A stretch of 64,000 nt of DNA from Paludibacter sp. (GTDB lineage Bacteria > Bacteroidota > Bacteroidia > Bacteroidales > Paludibacteraceae), in the NCBI GenBank assembly GCA_031292575.1, contig JARLGX010000010.1:62001-126000 (forward strand), written 5' to 3'. Positions 44,973-54,386 of this stretch are shown piece by piece; position 1 is the first letter of the stretch; every line of letters begins with the position of its first letter. The notes under the pieces were generated by a model. The model made no database searches, was not told where the DNA came from, and saw nothing but the letters and a program-made list of their open reading frames with translations. The position numbers were made by a program, and so were the translations under genes.

Positions 44973-45158
44973 TGCTCTTTATAAGAAATGAGACATTATT
45001 TGGGTTTAAGCATTTTAAATCATAGGAATCCAACATATTATGAAAAATAAAAATTGATTTTAGACAAAAACTCTTTATAAATTCATATCGCAATAAAATT
45101 TATCAAAGATTGAATCGGTATTTTTAGAATAAGTAATATGTAGATATGTAAAATTTAG

Positions 45159-45166
45159 TATCTTTG
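45159..45166 (+). promoter_or_regulatory. -7 element of the CNNM/CorC-type gene
   Basis: TATCTTTG followed by CAG is a perfect -7 element. No TTTG at -33. The start codon at 45204 is about 30 bases from the expected transcription start. Confidence 0.6.
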
Positions 45167-45203
45167 CAGTCAATAAACAGTTAAATTTACTTTACGCCGA
45201 ATT

Positions 45204-46457
45204 TTGGATAATTTTTCTTACATCTTGTTGACTTTGTTGTTCTCCGCATTTTTTTCGGGGATGGAGATTGCATTTATTAGCTCAAACAAGCTGCGTTTTG
45301 AATTGGATAAAAAGCAAAGTAACTTCACATCAGCCATTTTGTCCATTTTCTATAAGAATTCTCAACAATTTATTTCAACAATGTTGGTTGGAAATAATAT
45401 CTGCCTGGTAATATATGGGTTACTAATGGCTCAGGTTATGACTCCCTGGCTAAGTCCTTTAGGAAATCAGGCTCTGATTACTTTCATTCAAACTGTTTTG
45501 GCAACAGTTATAGTTTTAATGACAGGGGAATTCCTGCCTAAAACAATTTTCAGGATCAATCCAAACTTATGGTTGCGCGTTTTTTCCTTGTTGCTATTAG
45601 TATTTTATTATATTCTGTATCCCATCTCGCTGATTAGCACATGGATTTCAATAAAAATTTTAAAATTATTTCGAGTTGATATAAGTAAAAACAATAGAAA
45701 AAATGTTTTTTCACGAATTGATTTGAATTATTTGATTCAACAAAGTTTTGATAACGTTGAGAATGAAAAGGAAGTTGAAAACGAAGTAAAAATATTTCAA
45801 AATGCACTTGATTTTTCTAAAGTAAAATTACGTGATTGTTATGTTCCGCGTACTGAAATAATAGCTTTGGATTATGAAACAGATGTAAATACTTTAAAAC
45901 AAACATTTATTGAAACAGGATTATCAAAGATTCCAATTTTTAAAGGTGACATAGATAATATTATCGGTTTTATTCATTCTTCTGAAATGTTTGAACATCA
46001 AAATGACTGGAAAAAGCAGATAAACCAAATCCCGATTGTGCCCGAAAATATGGCGGCGCAAAAACTTATGAAGATTTTCTTACTTCAAAAGAAAAGCATT
46101 GCAGTGGTAGTTGATGAGTTTGGTGGTACGGCGGGAATTGTGACGCTCGAAGATATTATTGAGGAAATTTTCGGCGAAATTGAGGATGAGCATGACAACA
46201 ATGATTATATAGCTGAACAAACGGCCGAAAATGAATATATTTTTTCGGGGAGGCTTGAAGTGGAAACAGTTAATTCAAAGTTTAATCTAAACATTCCAGA
46301 GTCGGATGCCTACGAAACTATTGCCGGATTTATTTTACACAATCACCAACATTTTCCAAAATTGAATGAAATTATTCGCATAGGAGGCTATACTATTAAA
46401 TGTGTGAAAGTAACAAACAACAGGATAGAATTAGTGAAAGTAGCAACAGAAAGTTGA
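45204..46457 (+). CDS. CNNM/CorC-type membrane protein with CBS pair
   Basis: 417 residues starting at a TTG codon (45204); there is no ATG upstream in frame and the next Met, in FSGMEIAFISSNK, falls inside the first conserved segment, so TTG is the likely start. An N-terminal DUF21/CNNM membrane domain (three or four helices, residues 1-150) is followed by two CBS domains (VPRTEIIALDYETDVNTL ... VVVDEFGGTAGIVTLEDIIEEIFGEIEDEHD) and a C-terminal CorC/HlyC domain. The family includes magnesium exporters and is often called hemolysin-like; toxicity is not implied. Confidence 0.88.
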   Translation: MDNFSYILLTLLFSAFFSGMEIAFISSNKLRFELDKKQSNFTSAILSIFYKNSQQFISTMLVGNNICLVIYGLLMAQVMTPWLSPLGNQALITFIQTVLATVIVLMTGEFLPKTIFRINPNLWLRVFSLLLLVFYYILYPISLISTWISIKILKLFRVDISKNNRKNVFSRIDLNYLIQQSFDNVENEKEVENEVKIFQNALDFSKVKLRDCYVPRTEIIALDYETDVNTLKQTFIETGLSKIPIFKGDIDNIIGFIHSSEMFEHQNDWKKQINQIPIVPENMAAQKLMKIFLLQKKSIAVVVDEFGGTAGIVTLEDIIEEIFGEIEDEHDNNDYIAEQTAENEYIFSGRLEVETVNSKFNLNIPESDAYETIAGFILHNHQHFPKLNEIIRIGGYTIKCVKVTNNRIELVKVATES

Positions 46458-46638
46458 AAATTTTAAATGTCAAATTACTCTATTTAAAGTCTGGCTGATT
46501 GATAACAGAAGACCAATTCCCTAAAAAAAACACATAAAATATCAGAACTTGGGTGGGCATAAACTTTTTTTTTGTATATTCGTGCCCTCAAATACTTAGA
46601 AAAAATAAACAGAAAAAAATACATATTAATTTCAAAAA

Positions 46639-48753
46639 ATGGCAACATTAGAAAAGATTAGGAGCAAAGGAGTTTTGCTGGTTTTAGTAGTGGGATTTGC
46701 ATTATTAGCCTTTATTGTAGGCGATTTCCTGAAAGAGGGATCAACCTATTTTAATAAGTCAAAAGAAACAGTTGCGAAAATTGTTGGTGAAGATATTAAT
46801 ATCAAAGAATACTCGGCTGCTGTTGATCAAATGTCGGAAGTTTACAAAATTGAAACCGGAAAAACGGATTTGAATGAAGAAACAATGACTCAACTTCGTC
46901 AATCAGTATGGGATAATATGGTAAATGAGAAAATTTTGAATGCTGAAGCTAAAAAAATGGGTCTTGCAGTAAGCAAAGAAGAACTTTCGGATAGATTGAT
47001 AGGAAATAACATTCACCCTTTAATTCTCCAACGTCGTACATTTGCAGGCGAAAATGGTCAGTTTAGCCGTCCGCAGTTAATTCAGTTTTTGAATAGTTTG
47101 GATCAAACTCCAACTAGTGAGGAAATGAAAGAACAAATAAATAAGGCAAAAAACTATTGGAATTTTTGGGAAAAGACTGTGAAAAATAGTATTTTACAAG
47201 AAAAATATAATGCACTTATTTCAAAAGCAATTACAGCCAACAGCCTTGATGCTAAAATGAGCTATCAGGATCGCAAAACCAGTGTCGACGTGGCTTATGT
47301 AGTTCAGCCTTATTTCTTAGTACCTGACTCAACTATAAAAGTGACTGACAGTGAAATAAAAGATCGATATAATAAACAAAAAGAACAATACAAACAAGAA
47401 GCCAATTGTTCTCTCAATTATGTAGTATTCGATATCAAACCGATGAAAGATGACTATAAGGAGGCAGAAAGCTGGATCAATAAGTTGAGTGCAGAATTCA
47501 AAACAACCGACGATGTTGCCGGATTAGTAAATTCAAATTCGGATATTATGTACGATGGACATAATTATTCTGAAACATCAGTACCTGCTGAATTGAAAAA
47601 TTTTGCTTTTGGAGGAAAAACAGGTGATGTATATGGTCCTTCTTTTGCAAATGATACATACACAATGGCTCGTATTATGCAATCTGGCATTATGCAATCT
47701 GATTCTGTAAAATTGCGTCATATATTTCTGCTGACTAAAGATGCGTCAAAAGAAGACAGTATTGTTAAAGCAATTAAAAGTGGCTCTGATTTTGGTGCCT
47801 TGGCAATGAAATATTCTGCAGTAAGACAAACAGCTGCTAATGGCGGTGAAATAGGTTGGTTACAAGAAAATACACAAGGAGTTGAAAAGGATATAACAAG
47901 TCAGGCTTTTAGTAAAGCAAAAAATGAGATATTTACCATTAAAAATGCACAAGGTATTCAAATTATGCAGGTTGAGGATAAAACACCAGCCCGCCGTAAG
48001 GTTAAACTGGCAATTCTTCAACGCAAAGTAGTTCCAAGCAGCAAATCATACAGTAAAATTTACAACGACGCGAAACAATTTGCAGTAGATTTAAGTGCTG
48101 ATAATTTTGATAAGAAAGCTAAAGCAAGTAATTATATTGTTCATCCAGCTACAGAAATTCTACAAACAACCCAAAAAATTGCTGATATTTCTCAATCTCG
48201 GAAAGTTATTCAATGGGTTTTCAAAAGCAGCAAAAACGATGTTTCTGATGTGTTCGATTGTGGAACTAAATTTGTAGTTGCAATGACTACCGAAGTTAAT
48301 AAAAAAGGCTATCGTTCGGTTGATAAAGTTTCAGATCAATTGAAAGCCGAGATTATTAAAGACAAAAAAGCTGATTTAATGATTAAAAATTTGACAGCAG
48401 AATTAGGTAAAAATAATTCATTAGAAGGTTTAGCCGCTTACTTAAAGGATTCAATCAAAATGGCAAGTGCAGTAAATTTTGCTTCGTATCAATTTGGTAC
48501 AGCAGGATTTGAACCATCAATTATTGGAAAAGTATCAATTTTGGCTTTGGGAAAAGTTTCATCTCCAATTAAAGGAAATGCAGGTGTTTATGTAGTTCGT
48601 ACTTCGAACAAACAAGAAAATCCACAACCATTTAATGAAAAAATGGAAATAATGCAATTGAACAGCAGAATGGGTTATTCACTTCCATACATGATTGTTC
48701 AGGATATGAAAGATAAAGCTGATATTGTCGATAACCGATTGAATTTCTATTGA
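46639..48753 (+). CDS. PpiD/SurA-like membrane-anchored peptidyl-prolyl isomerase
   Basis: 704 residues. One N-terminal membrane anchor (residues 10-30, GVLLVLVVGFALLAFIVGDFL-type), a SurA_N-like helical chaperone region, a parvulin-type PPIC domain around residues 350-445 (VKLRHIFLLTKDASKEDS ... ANGGEIGWLQENTQG), and a C-terminal region that may contain a second degenerate domain (GNAGVYVVRTSNKQE). Like E. coli PpiD it should help fold proteins as they leave the Sec translocon. It appears monocistronic and ends at a clear terminator. Confidence 0.88.
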   Translation: MATLEKIRSKGVLLVLVVGFALLAFIVGDFLKEGSTYFNKSKETVAKIVGEDINIKEYSAAVDQMSEVYKIETGKTDLNEETMTQLRQSVWDNMVNEKILNAEAKKMGLAVSKEELSDRLIGNNIHPLILQRRTFAGENGQFSRPQLIQFLNSLDQTPTSEEMKEQINKAKNYWNFWEKTVKNSILQEKYNALISKAITANSLDAKMSYQDRKTSVDVAYVVQPYFLVPDSTIKVTDSEIKDRYNKQKEQYKQEANCSLNYVVFDIKPMKDDYKEAESWINKLSAEFKTTDDVAGLVNSNSDIMYDGHNYSETSVPAELKNFAFGGKTGDVYGPSFANDTYTMARIMQSGIMQSDSVKLRHIFLLTKDASKEDSIVKAIKSGSDFGALAMKYSAVRQTAANGGEIGWLQENTQGVEKDITSQAFSKAKNEIFTIKNAQGIQIMQVEDKTPARRKVKLAILQRKVVPSSKSYSKIYNDAKQFAVDLSADNFDKKAKASNYIVHPATEILQTTQKIADISQSRKVIQWVFKSSKNDVSDVFDCGTKFVVAMTTEVNKKGYRSVDKVSDQLKAEIIKDKKADLMIKNLTAELGKNNSLEGLAAYLKDSIKMASAVNFASYQFGTAGFEPSIIGKVSILALGKVSSPIKGNAGVYVVRTSNKQENPQPFNEKMEIMQLNSRMGYSLPYMIVQDMKDKADIVDNRLNFY

Positions 48754-48779
48754 TTTTCAAATCAGAATTTTAAAATATC

Positions 48780-48817
48780 GAAAACGGGATGAGTTATTTC
48801 ATTCCGTTTTCTTTTTA
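48780..48817 (+). terminator. terminator of the PpiD-like gene
   Basis: GAAAACGGGATGA (from 48780) pairs with TCATTCCGTTTTC (48799-48811) with one mismatch, followed by TTTTTATT. Confidence 0.82.
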
Positions 48818-48831
48818 TTCGTAAGTTTGTG

Positions 48832-48839
48832 TAACTTTG
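48832..48839 (+). promoter_or_regulatory. -7 element of rlmN
   Basis: TAACTTTG followed by TGCGG. No convincing -33 element. The ATG is at 48915. Confidence 0.5.
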
Positions 48840-48914
48840 TGCGGGTTCATATTTAATAATCAAAATAACTCTCTGACGTAACAAATTTTGAACTTTCAAA
48901 CTAAATCAATTATA

Positions 48915-49964
48915 ATGAATAAGATATCTCTTGTTGGAAAAACATTTGAAGAATTAAAAATAATCGTCTCTGAATTAGGGATGCCAGCCTTTACAGCAAA
49001 GCAAATCACCGAATGGCTCTATAAAAAACGTGCATTCACTATCGATATGATGTCAAATATCTCAGCCAAAAACAGATTAATCCTTAGTGAAAAATACGAA
49101 ATTGGTAGAAATAATCCTGTTCAAATGGTTGAGTCGGAAGATGGGACTAAAAAATATCTGTTCAAAACAGAAAGTGGTCATTTTATCGAATCGGTATATA
49201 TTCCCGATGAAGATAGGGCTACACTTTGTGTGTCATCTCAGGTAGGTTGTAAAATGGGTTGTACCTTTTGTATGACAGGTAAGCAGGGCTTTATTGCACA
49301 ACTAACCACTTCCGAAATCATGAATCAGATTATGTCCATACCCGAAGCCGAAACGCTTACAAACCTCGTTTTTATGGGTATGGGCGAACCTTTCGACAAT
49401 ACATTGGCAATGCTCCATTCGTTGGAAATTCTGACTGCCGATTATGGTTATGCCTGGAGCCCACGTCGCATTACTGTATCTTCCATTGGACTAATTCCGG
49501 GAATGAAAGTATTTCTTGAAAAATCAAACTGTCATTTAGCAATAAGTCTGCATACACCATTTACTCAGGAGCGACTTCAATTAATGCCAATCGAAAAGTC
49601 GTTTCCAATTGCAAAAGTGTTAGAAGAACTTAGAAAACATGATTTTAGTAAACAACGCCGTGTATCTTTTGAATATATTTTATTTGATGGTGTGAATGAT
49701 ACCATGCGTCACGCCGTAGAGCTGGTGAAAATTCTGAAGGGAATAGATTGCAGGGTCAATTTAATACGTTTTCATGCTATTCCCGGAGTTGCTTTGAAAA
49801 GTTCCGGTTTAGAAAAGATGAATTTTTTCCGCGATTATTTAACAAGTAATGGAGTCACTGCCACAATCCGACGTTCGCGAGGCGAAGATATATTTGCAGC
49901 TTGTGGTATGCTATCAACTTTGGAGAATGAAAAAACTCAGGATACCATCCAAACAAACAATTAG
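48915..49964 (+). CDS. rlmN: dual-specificity 23S rRNA/tRNA adenine-C2 methyltransferase
   Basis: 350 residues from the ATG at 48915; a TTG at 48888 in the same frame would add nine residues with no support. A radical-SAM enzyme that methylates A2503 of 23S rRNA and A37 of some tRNAs. The iron-sulfur cluster motif is CKMGCTFCMTG, with VFMGMGEPFDNTLAML, SLHTPFTQERLQLMPIEKSFP, and the C-terminal TIRRSRGEDIFAACGML holding the methylated cysteine. Complete and of normal length. Confidence 0.95.
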   Translation: MNKISLVGKTFEELKIIVSELGMPAFTAKQITEWLYKKRAFTIDMMSNISAKNRLILSEKYEIGRNNPVQMVESEDGTKKYLFKTESGHFIESVYIPDEDRATLCVSSQVGCKMGCTFCMTGKQGFIAQLTTSEIMNQIMSIPEAETLTNLVFMGMGEPFDNTLAMLHSLEILTADYGYAWSPRRITVSSIGLIPGMKVFLEKSNCHLAISLHTPFTQERLQLMPIEKSFPIAKVLEELRKHDFSKQRRVSFEYILFDGVNDTMRHAVELVKILKGIDCRVNLIRFHAIPGVALKSSGLEKMNFFRDYLTSNGVTATIRRSRGEDIFAACGMLSTLENEKTQDTIQTNN

Positions 49965-50016
49965 ACTGAACTTAAATTTCTCGTAACTCGTACCTTCTTT
50001 ACTTGAAGCTAAAAAG

Positions 50017-53000
50017 ATGAGACATTATCTACACATAATTTTGGTTATCCTTTTTTTTTGGACAGGAGCAGGTCAGAAAATGTGCGCTCAAAGAAATCTG
50101 GAAAATCAAATTTCCGACTCTCTTACTGCTATTGCAAATATTTATACCAACGTAGGTAAAATAAATGTAGTTAGTTTCAAAGCTATTGGCAGAAATAACA
50201 TTGTTCACATATCCGCAAATGATAGATTAAGTTACATCCCTTTTCGTCCCGAAAACGTTAAGCGGATTTATGATGCTATTTACAAAATTTTGAGACGTAA
50301 ATATGCAGGCTATTCTATAATATGTCAGGTAGAAAATAGAAATATTAAGGATTTTATTCCGAATTTTTATCGTGATGAAGATGTGGATATGAGCAAACAA
50401 TTCACAGTTCCTGAACTTTCACACCCTTTGGTTCACAACAACTCAAGACCCTTTGGGATCCAGAATGGTTTGGAAAACAGGCATATTGCACTTTGGCAAA
50501 GTCATGGCAAGTATTATGAGCAAAAACAATCCCGATGGGTATGGCAACGACCCAGAGTCATGCAAGTGGTAGAAGATTTATATACTCAATCGTATGTTTT
50601 ACCCTACTTAGTTCCTATGCTCGAAAAAGCTGGCGCAAATGTATTAATTCCACGCGAACGTGACACCCAACTGAATGAGGTGATTGTAGATAATGATTCT
50701 AAAGATAATTCTTCACAATATAGAGAATTAAACAACAGAAAGCGTTGGAAGATTGGTGATTCTACAGGTTTTTCAAATTCCAAAAAGACTTACTTGCAAG
50801 GTGAAAATCCTTTTACGATGGGAACCTTTAGAGTTATTTCATCTGTTTCAAATCCTAATCGTACAAGTTCGGCAGAATGGATACCTAATTTTCCCGAATC
50901 GGGTAGATATGCAGTTTATGTGTCCTATAAATCGTTTGAAAATAGCGCTACAGATGCCCATTATACGGTTTATCATAAAGGAGAAAAAACAGAATTTTTG
51001 GTGAATCAAACCATGGATGGAGGCACTTGGTTGTACCTCGGTCATTTCTATTTTGATAAAGGCAGGAACAATCAGGATAAAGTGGTGCTGACAAATTTTA
51101 GCACTGATAAAGATAAAATTATTACTGCCGATGCAGTGAAATTTGGTGGTGGTATGGGGAACATTGCCCGAAGCCCTTTAGTGGATAATGCTGGAAATGA
51201 TACTGACAGTATTACATTGGTACGCATTCCTGATTTTAAAAGTGCCGATAGTTTTACTGCAATTAAAATTCCCGCGAGACCTCCGGTTGTATATGAGTCC
51301 GAAATAAGCGGTTACCCTCGGTATGCCGAAGGAGCTCGTTATTGGTTACAATGGGCTGGAGTTCCGGACAGCATTTATAGTCGTACGAAAGGTGTGAATG
51401 ACTATTCGGATGATTTTCAATCGCGTGGATTTTGGGTGAATTATCTGATTGGCGGTTCGTCCGATTCTCCGTTTACAAAAGGACTTCATGTTCCTGTCGA
51501 TCTGGCACTGGCTTTTCATAGCGATGCCGGAACTACAGCCAACGATTCAATAATTGGAACTTTGGGGATTTTCACCAGTCGAAATACAGATGGGAAATAT
51601 ATATTTCAAAATGGAGTTTCACGTTGGGCATCGCGCGATTTAGCTGATATTATTCAGTCTCAAATAGTGACCGATGTCAGGAAAGTATTTGCTCCCGAAT
51701 GGACAAGCCGTGGGTTATGGAACAAATCGTACAGTGAATCGCGCGTACCGGAAGTTCCCACCATGTTGTTAGAATTACTTGCGCATCAAAATTTTGCCGA
51801 TATGCGTTATGGGCTTGATCCGCGTTTTCGGTTTACAGTAAGCCGTGCCATTTATAAAGGAATGCTGAAATATCTTTCAGCGGCAAATAAACAGAAATAC
51901 GTTGTGGAACCACTACCTGTAGATCAATTTAGTTGCCATTTTGTGGATAATAACAAACTTGAATTACACTGGTTAGCGGTAAATGATAGTCTGGAACCAA
52001 CTGCGCAGCCCAGTGAGTATGTGATTTATACGAAGATTGACGATGGCGATTTTGATAATGGGGTTCTTGTAAATTCGAATAATGCAACTATTACTATTCA
52101 GCCGGGCAGCATTTACAGTTTTAAAATTACTGCTGTAAATAATGGAGGTGAAAGTTTTCCGTCTGAAATATTATCGGCATACCGTGCTCCGAATGAAAAG
52201 GCCGAAGTCCTTATTGTAAATGGATTTAACCGCTTGAGTGCACCTGCGAGTTTTGCAATTGATAGTACTTACGCAGGATTCTTGAATGATATAGACGCCG
52301 GTGTTCCGTATATGTCCGATATTTCGTTTGTAGGAAAGCAATATGAGTTTAAACGGGACAAGCCATGGATAAATGACGATGCTCCCGGGTTTGGTGCAAG
52401 TCATGCAAATTACGAAACTACTGTAATTGCCGGAAATACGTTTGATTATCCGTACATTCATGGAATTGCGATGAAAGCCGCTGGATACTCTTTTGTCTCT
52501 GCGAGCGAGAAATCAATCGTAAATGGTGATATAGACATGAATCAATACAAAATAGTGGATATGATCATGGGTAAACAAAAGCAAACATTCGTAGGAAATG
52601 CTAAAAAAGCGCCGGAATTTAAAACTTTTCCATTAGCTTTGCAGCATTCAATTCAGTCCTATTGCCAAGCTGGTGGTAACCTGTTAGTTAGTGGTGCATA
52701 TATAGCTTCAGATCTGTGTGAAAGCGAAAAATCGTTGAAGAGTGACCGGTCTTTTTTGGAAAATACTTTAAAATGTAAGTTTGTAACTTCGCATGCAAGT
52801 GTGAACGGCAATGTGAAATTTGTAACTTCTCCTTTTAAAGTATTTGGAAAAACCGATTTCAGCTATTACGATCAGCCAAACTCAACATTCTATTTTGTTG
52901 AATCGCCTGATGCCATTGAACCGTTTGGTGACGGAAGTTTTACAATTTGCCGGTATAATGAAAATAATTTGAGTGCAGGTGTTGCGTTTTCGGGAGTTTA

Positions 53001-53100
53001 CAAAACCTGTGCATTTGGATTTCCATTTGAAACAATAAAATCAGAGAATGACAGAGAAAATTTGATGGAATCAGTTTTATCTTTTTTTACATCAAAATAG
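50017..53100 (+). CDS. secreted zinc amidase-like protein with inserted golvesin-like domain
   Basis: 1027 residues with a signal peptide (HIILVILFFWTGAGQKMCAQ). An amidase_3-like fold appears split: a first part with NRHIALWQSHGKYYE (His163) and a second part from about residue 425 with YAEGARYW (Glu438), LALAFHSDAGTT (His501) and VPTMLLELLAHQN (Glu586), matching the zinc ligands and catalytic Glu of N-acetylmuramoyl-alanine amidases. Between them, about 265-380, is a golvesin/xanthan-lyase-like beta domain (FPESGRYAVYVSYKSFENSATDA). A fibronectin-III-like domain (about 640-725) and an uncharacterised C-terminal part follow. Probably acts on peptidoglycan or related polymer outside the cell. 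Similar proteins are annotated as xanthan lyase, which I consider unsupported. Confidence 0.72.
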   Translation: MRHYLHIILVILFFWTGAGQKMCAQRNLENQISDSLTAIANIYTNVGKINVVSFKAIGRNNIVHISANDRLSYIPFRPENVKRIYDAIYKILRRKYAGYSIICQVENRNIKDFIPNFYRDEDVDMSKQFTVPELSHPLVHNNSRPFGIQNGLENRHIALWQSHGKYYEQKQSRWVWQRPRVMQVVEDLYTQSYVLPYLVPMLEKAGANVLIPRERDTQLNEVIVDNDSKDNSSQYRELNNRKRWKIGDSTGFSNSKKTYLQGENPFTMGTFRVISSVSNPNRTSSAEWIPNFPESGRYAVYVSYKSFENSATDAHYTVYHKGEKTEFLVNQTMDGGTWLYLGHFYFDKGRNNQDKVVLTNFSTDKDKIITADAVKFGGGMGNIARSPLVDNAGNDTDSITLVRIPDFKSADSFTAIKIPARPPVVYESEISGYPRYAEGARYWLQWAGVPDSIYSRTKGVNDYSDDFQSRGFWVNYLIGGSSDSPFTKGLHVPVDLALAFHSDAGTTANDSIIGTLGIFTSRNTDGKYIFQNGVSRWASRDLADIIQSQIVTDVRKVFAPEWTSRGLWNKSYSESRVPEVPTMLLELLAHQNFADMRYGLDPRFRFTVSRAIYKGMLKYLSAANKQKYVVEPLPVDQFSCHFVDNNKLELHWLAVNDSLEPTAQPSEYVIYTKIDDGDFDNGVLVNSNNATITIQPGSIYSFKITAVNNGGESFPSEILSAYRAPNEKAEVLIVNGFNRLSAPASFAIDSTYAGFLNDIDAGVPYMSDISFVGKQYEFKRDKPWINDDAPGFGASHANYETTVIAGNTFDYPYIHGIAMKAAGYSFVSASEKSIVNGDIDMNQYKIVDMIMGKQKQTFVGNAKKAPEFKTFPLALQHSIQSYCQAGGNLLVSGAYIASDLCESEKSLKSDRSFLENTLKCKFVTSHASVNGNVKFVTSPFKVFGKTDFSYYDQPNSTFYFVESPDAIEPFGDGSFTICRYNENNLSAGVAFSGVYKTCAFGFPFETIKSENDRENLMESVLSFFTSK

Positions 53101-53175
53101 AAACATTTTTATTTACATACTTGACAAAGGATATTCAATTTTAAATATAGATAAACCAATTTTTTACCTAAATTT

Positions 53176-54246
53176 ATGGAAACAGATAAAATAATTATCG
53201 GAATTACTCACGGTGATATTAACGGAATCGGTTATGAAGTCATCCTTAAAACACTTGTTGATCCACGCATGCTGGAGACTTTTATTCCGGTCATTTATGG
53301 GTCGTCGAAGGTTGCTGCTTTTCATCGAAAGAATCTGGATATTCCGGGGTTGAATCTGAATATCGTAAATACGATTGAAGAAATCAACCCTAAAAGGGTT
53401 AATATTATTAATTGTGTAGACGATGAAATTAAGGTTGAATTAGGATCTTCCACCGAAGAAGCCGGAAAAGCCGCATTTGATGCATTGGAGCGTGCCACTG
53501 AGGATTTAAAAAGGGGAGCTTTGCAAGCGTTGGTAACTGCCCCGATTAATAAAAAGAATATTCAATCACCAACATTTAAATTCCCCGGACATACTGAATA
53601 TTTGGAGAATAAATTTGGAAATGGTACGCCTGCGTTAATGATGTTGATAAATGATGTTATGCGTGTGGCAGTAGTTACCGGCCATATTCCTGTGAATAAA
53701 ATTTCAGCAGAATTGACTGAAAAACTGATTGTTGAAAAACTGATTGTACTTAATTCTTCGTTAAAAAAAGACTTTTCAATTGTTCGTCCTCGAATTGCTA
53801 TACTTGGATTAAATCCACATGCCGGCGATGAAGGTGTAATTGGAAATGAAGAACAAACTGTCATTGTCCCTGCAATAAAGCAAGCCGAAACGCTGGGAAT
53901 TGTTTGTGTCGGGCCCTATCCGGCTGATGGTTTTTTTGGCTCTGGAAATTTCAATAAGTTTGATGCCGTGCTAGCCATGTATCATGATCAGGGCTTGATT
54001 GCTTTTAAAACCGTTTCCATGGATACGGGTGTAAATTATACTGCAGGTTTGTCTGTAATTCGTACATCGCCCGATCATGGAACAGCTTATGACATAGCAG
54101 GAAAAAATATAGCCTCCGAAGAATCGTTCCGACAGGCTTTGTATATGGCATACGATGTTTATCAAAATAGAATTTTAGATGAAGAAAGAAATACCAATCC
54201 GCTGAAAACTGAACAACGAGTTGAACGGGGTGGAAGAGTGGAATGA
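53176..54246 (+). CDS. pdxA: 4-hydroxythreonine-4-phosphate dehydrogenase
   Basis: 356 residues. PdxA oxidises 4-phosphohydroxy-L-threonine in pyridoxal phosphate synthesis. Visible: GITHGDINGIGYEVILKTL, APINKKNIQ, FPGHTEYLENKF (metal and substrate His), GLNPHAGDEGVIGNEE, and the C-terminal MYHDQGLIAFKTVSMDTGVNYTAGL and SPDHGTAYDIAGKN. It is slightly longer than the E. coli protein. The 75-base gap to the preceding gene and the following terminator suggest a separate transcript. Confidence 0.95.
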   Translation: METDKIIIGITHGDINGIGYEVILKTLVDPRMLETFIPVIYGSSKVAAFHRKNLDIPGLNLNIVNTIEEINPKRVNIINCVDDEIKVELGSSTEEAGKAAFDALERATEDLKRGALQALVTAPINKKNIQSPTFKFPGHTEYLENKFGNGTPALMMLINDVMRVAVVTGHIPVNKISAELTEKLIVEKLIVLNSSLKKDFSIVRPRIAILGLNPHAGDEGVIGNEEQTVIVPAIKQAETLGIVCVGPYPADGFFGSGNFNKFDAVLAMYHDQGLIAFKTVSMDTGVNYTAGLSVIRTSPDHGTAYDIAGKNIASEESFRQALYMAYDVYQNRILDEERNTNPLKTEQRVERGGRVE

Positions 54247-54294
54247 ATACAGTCATCAGTGAACAGTGATTTGCGAACAAAGAAATGAAAATCG

Positions 54295-54329
54295 AAAAAT
54301 CCGGTGCCAATTAGGTATCGGATTTTTTT
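54295..54329 (+). terminator. pdxA terminator
   Basis: AAAAATCCGGTGCC (54295-54308) pairs with GGTATCGGATTTTT (54314-54327) with two weak positions, followed by T residues. Confidence 0.8.
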
Positions 54330-54364
54330 GTATCGTACACAAAAACAATTCCATAAAAAAACAC

Positions 54365-54372
54365 TATTTTTG
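54365..54372 (+). promoter_or_regulatory. -7 element of the GH89 gene
   Basis: TATTTTTG followed by CTATT. With the expected start at about 54379, the leader before the ATG at 54387 (or 54393) is very short. No TTTG at -33. Confidence 0.5.
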
Positions 54373-54386
54373 CTATTAATAATACT

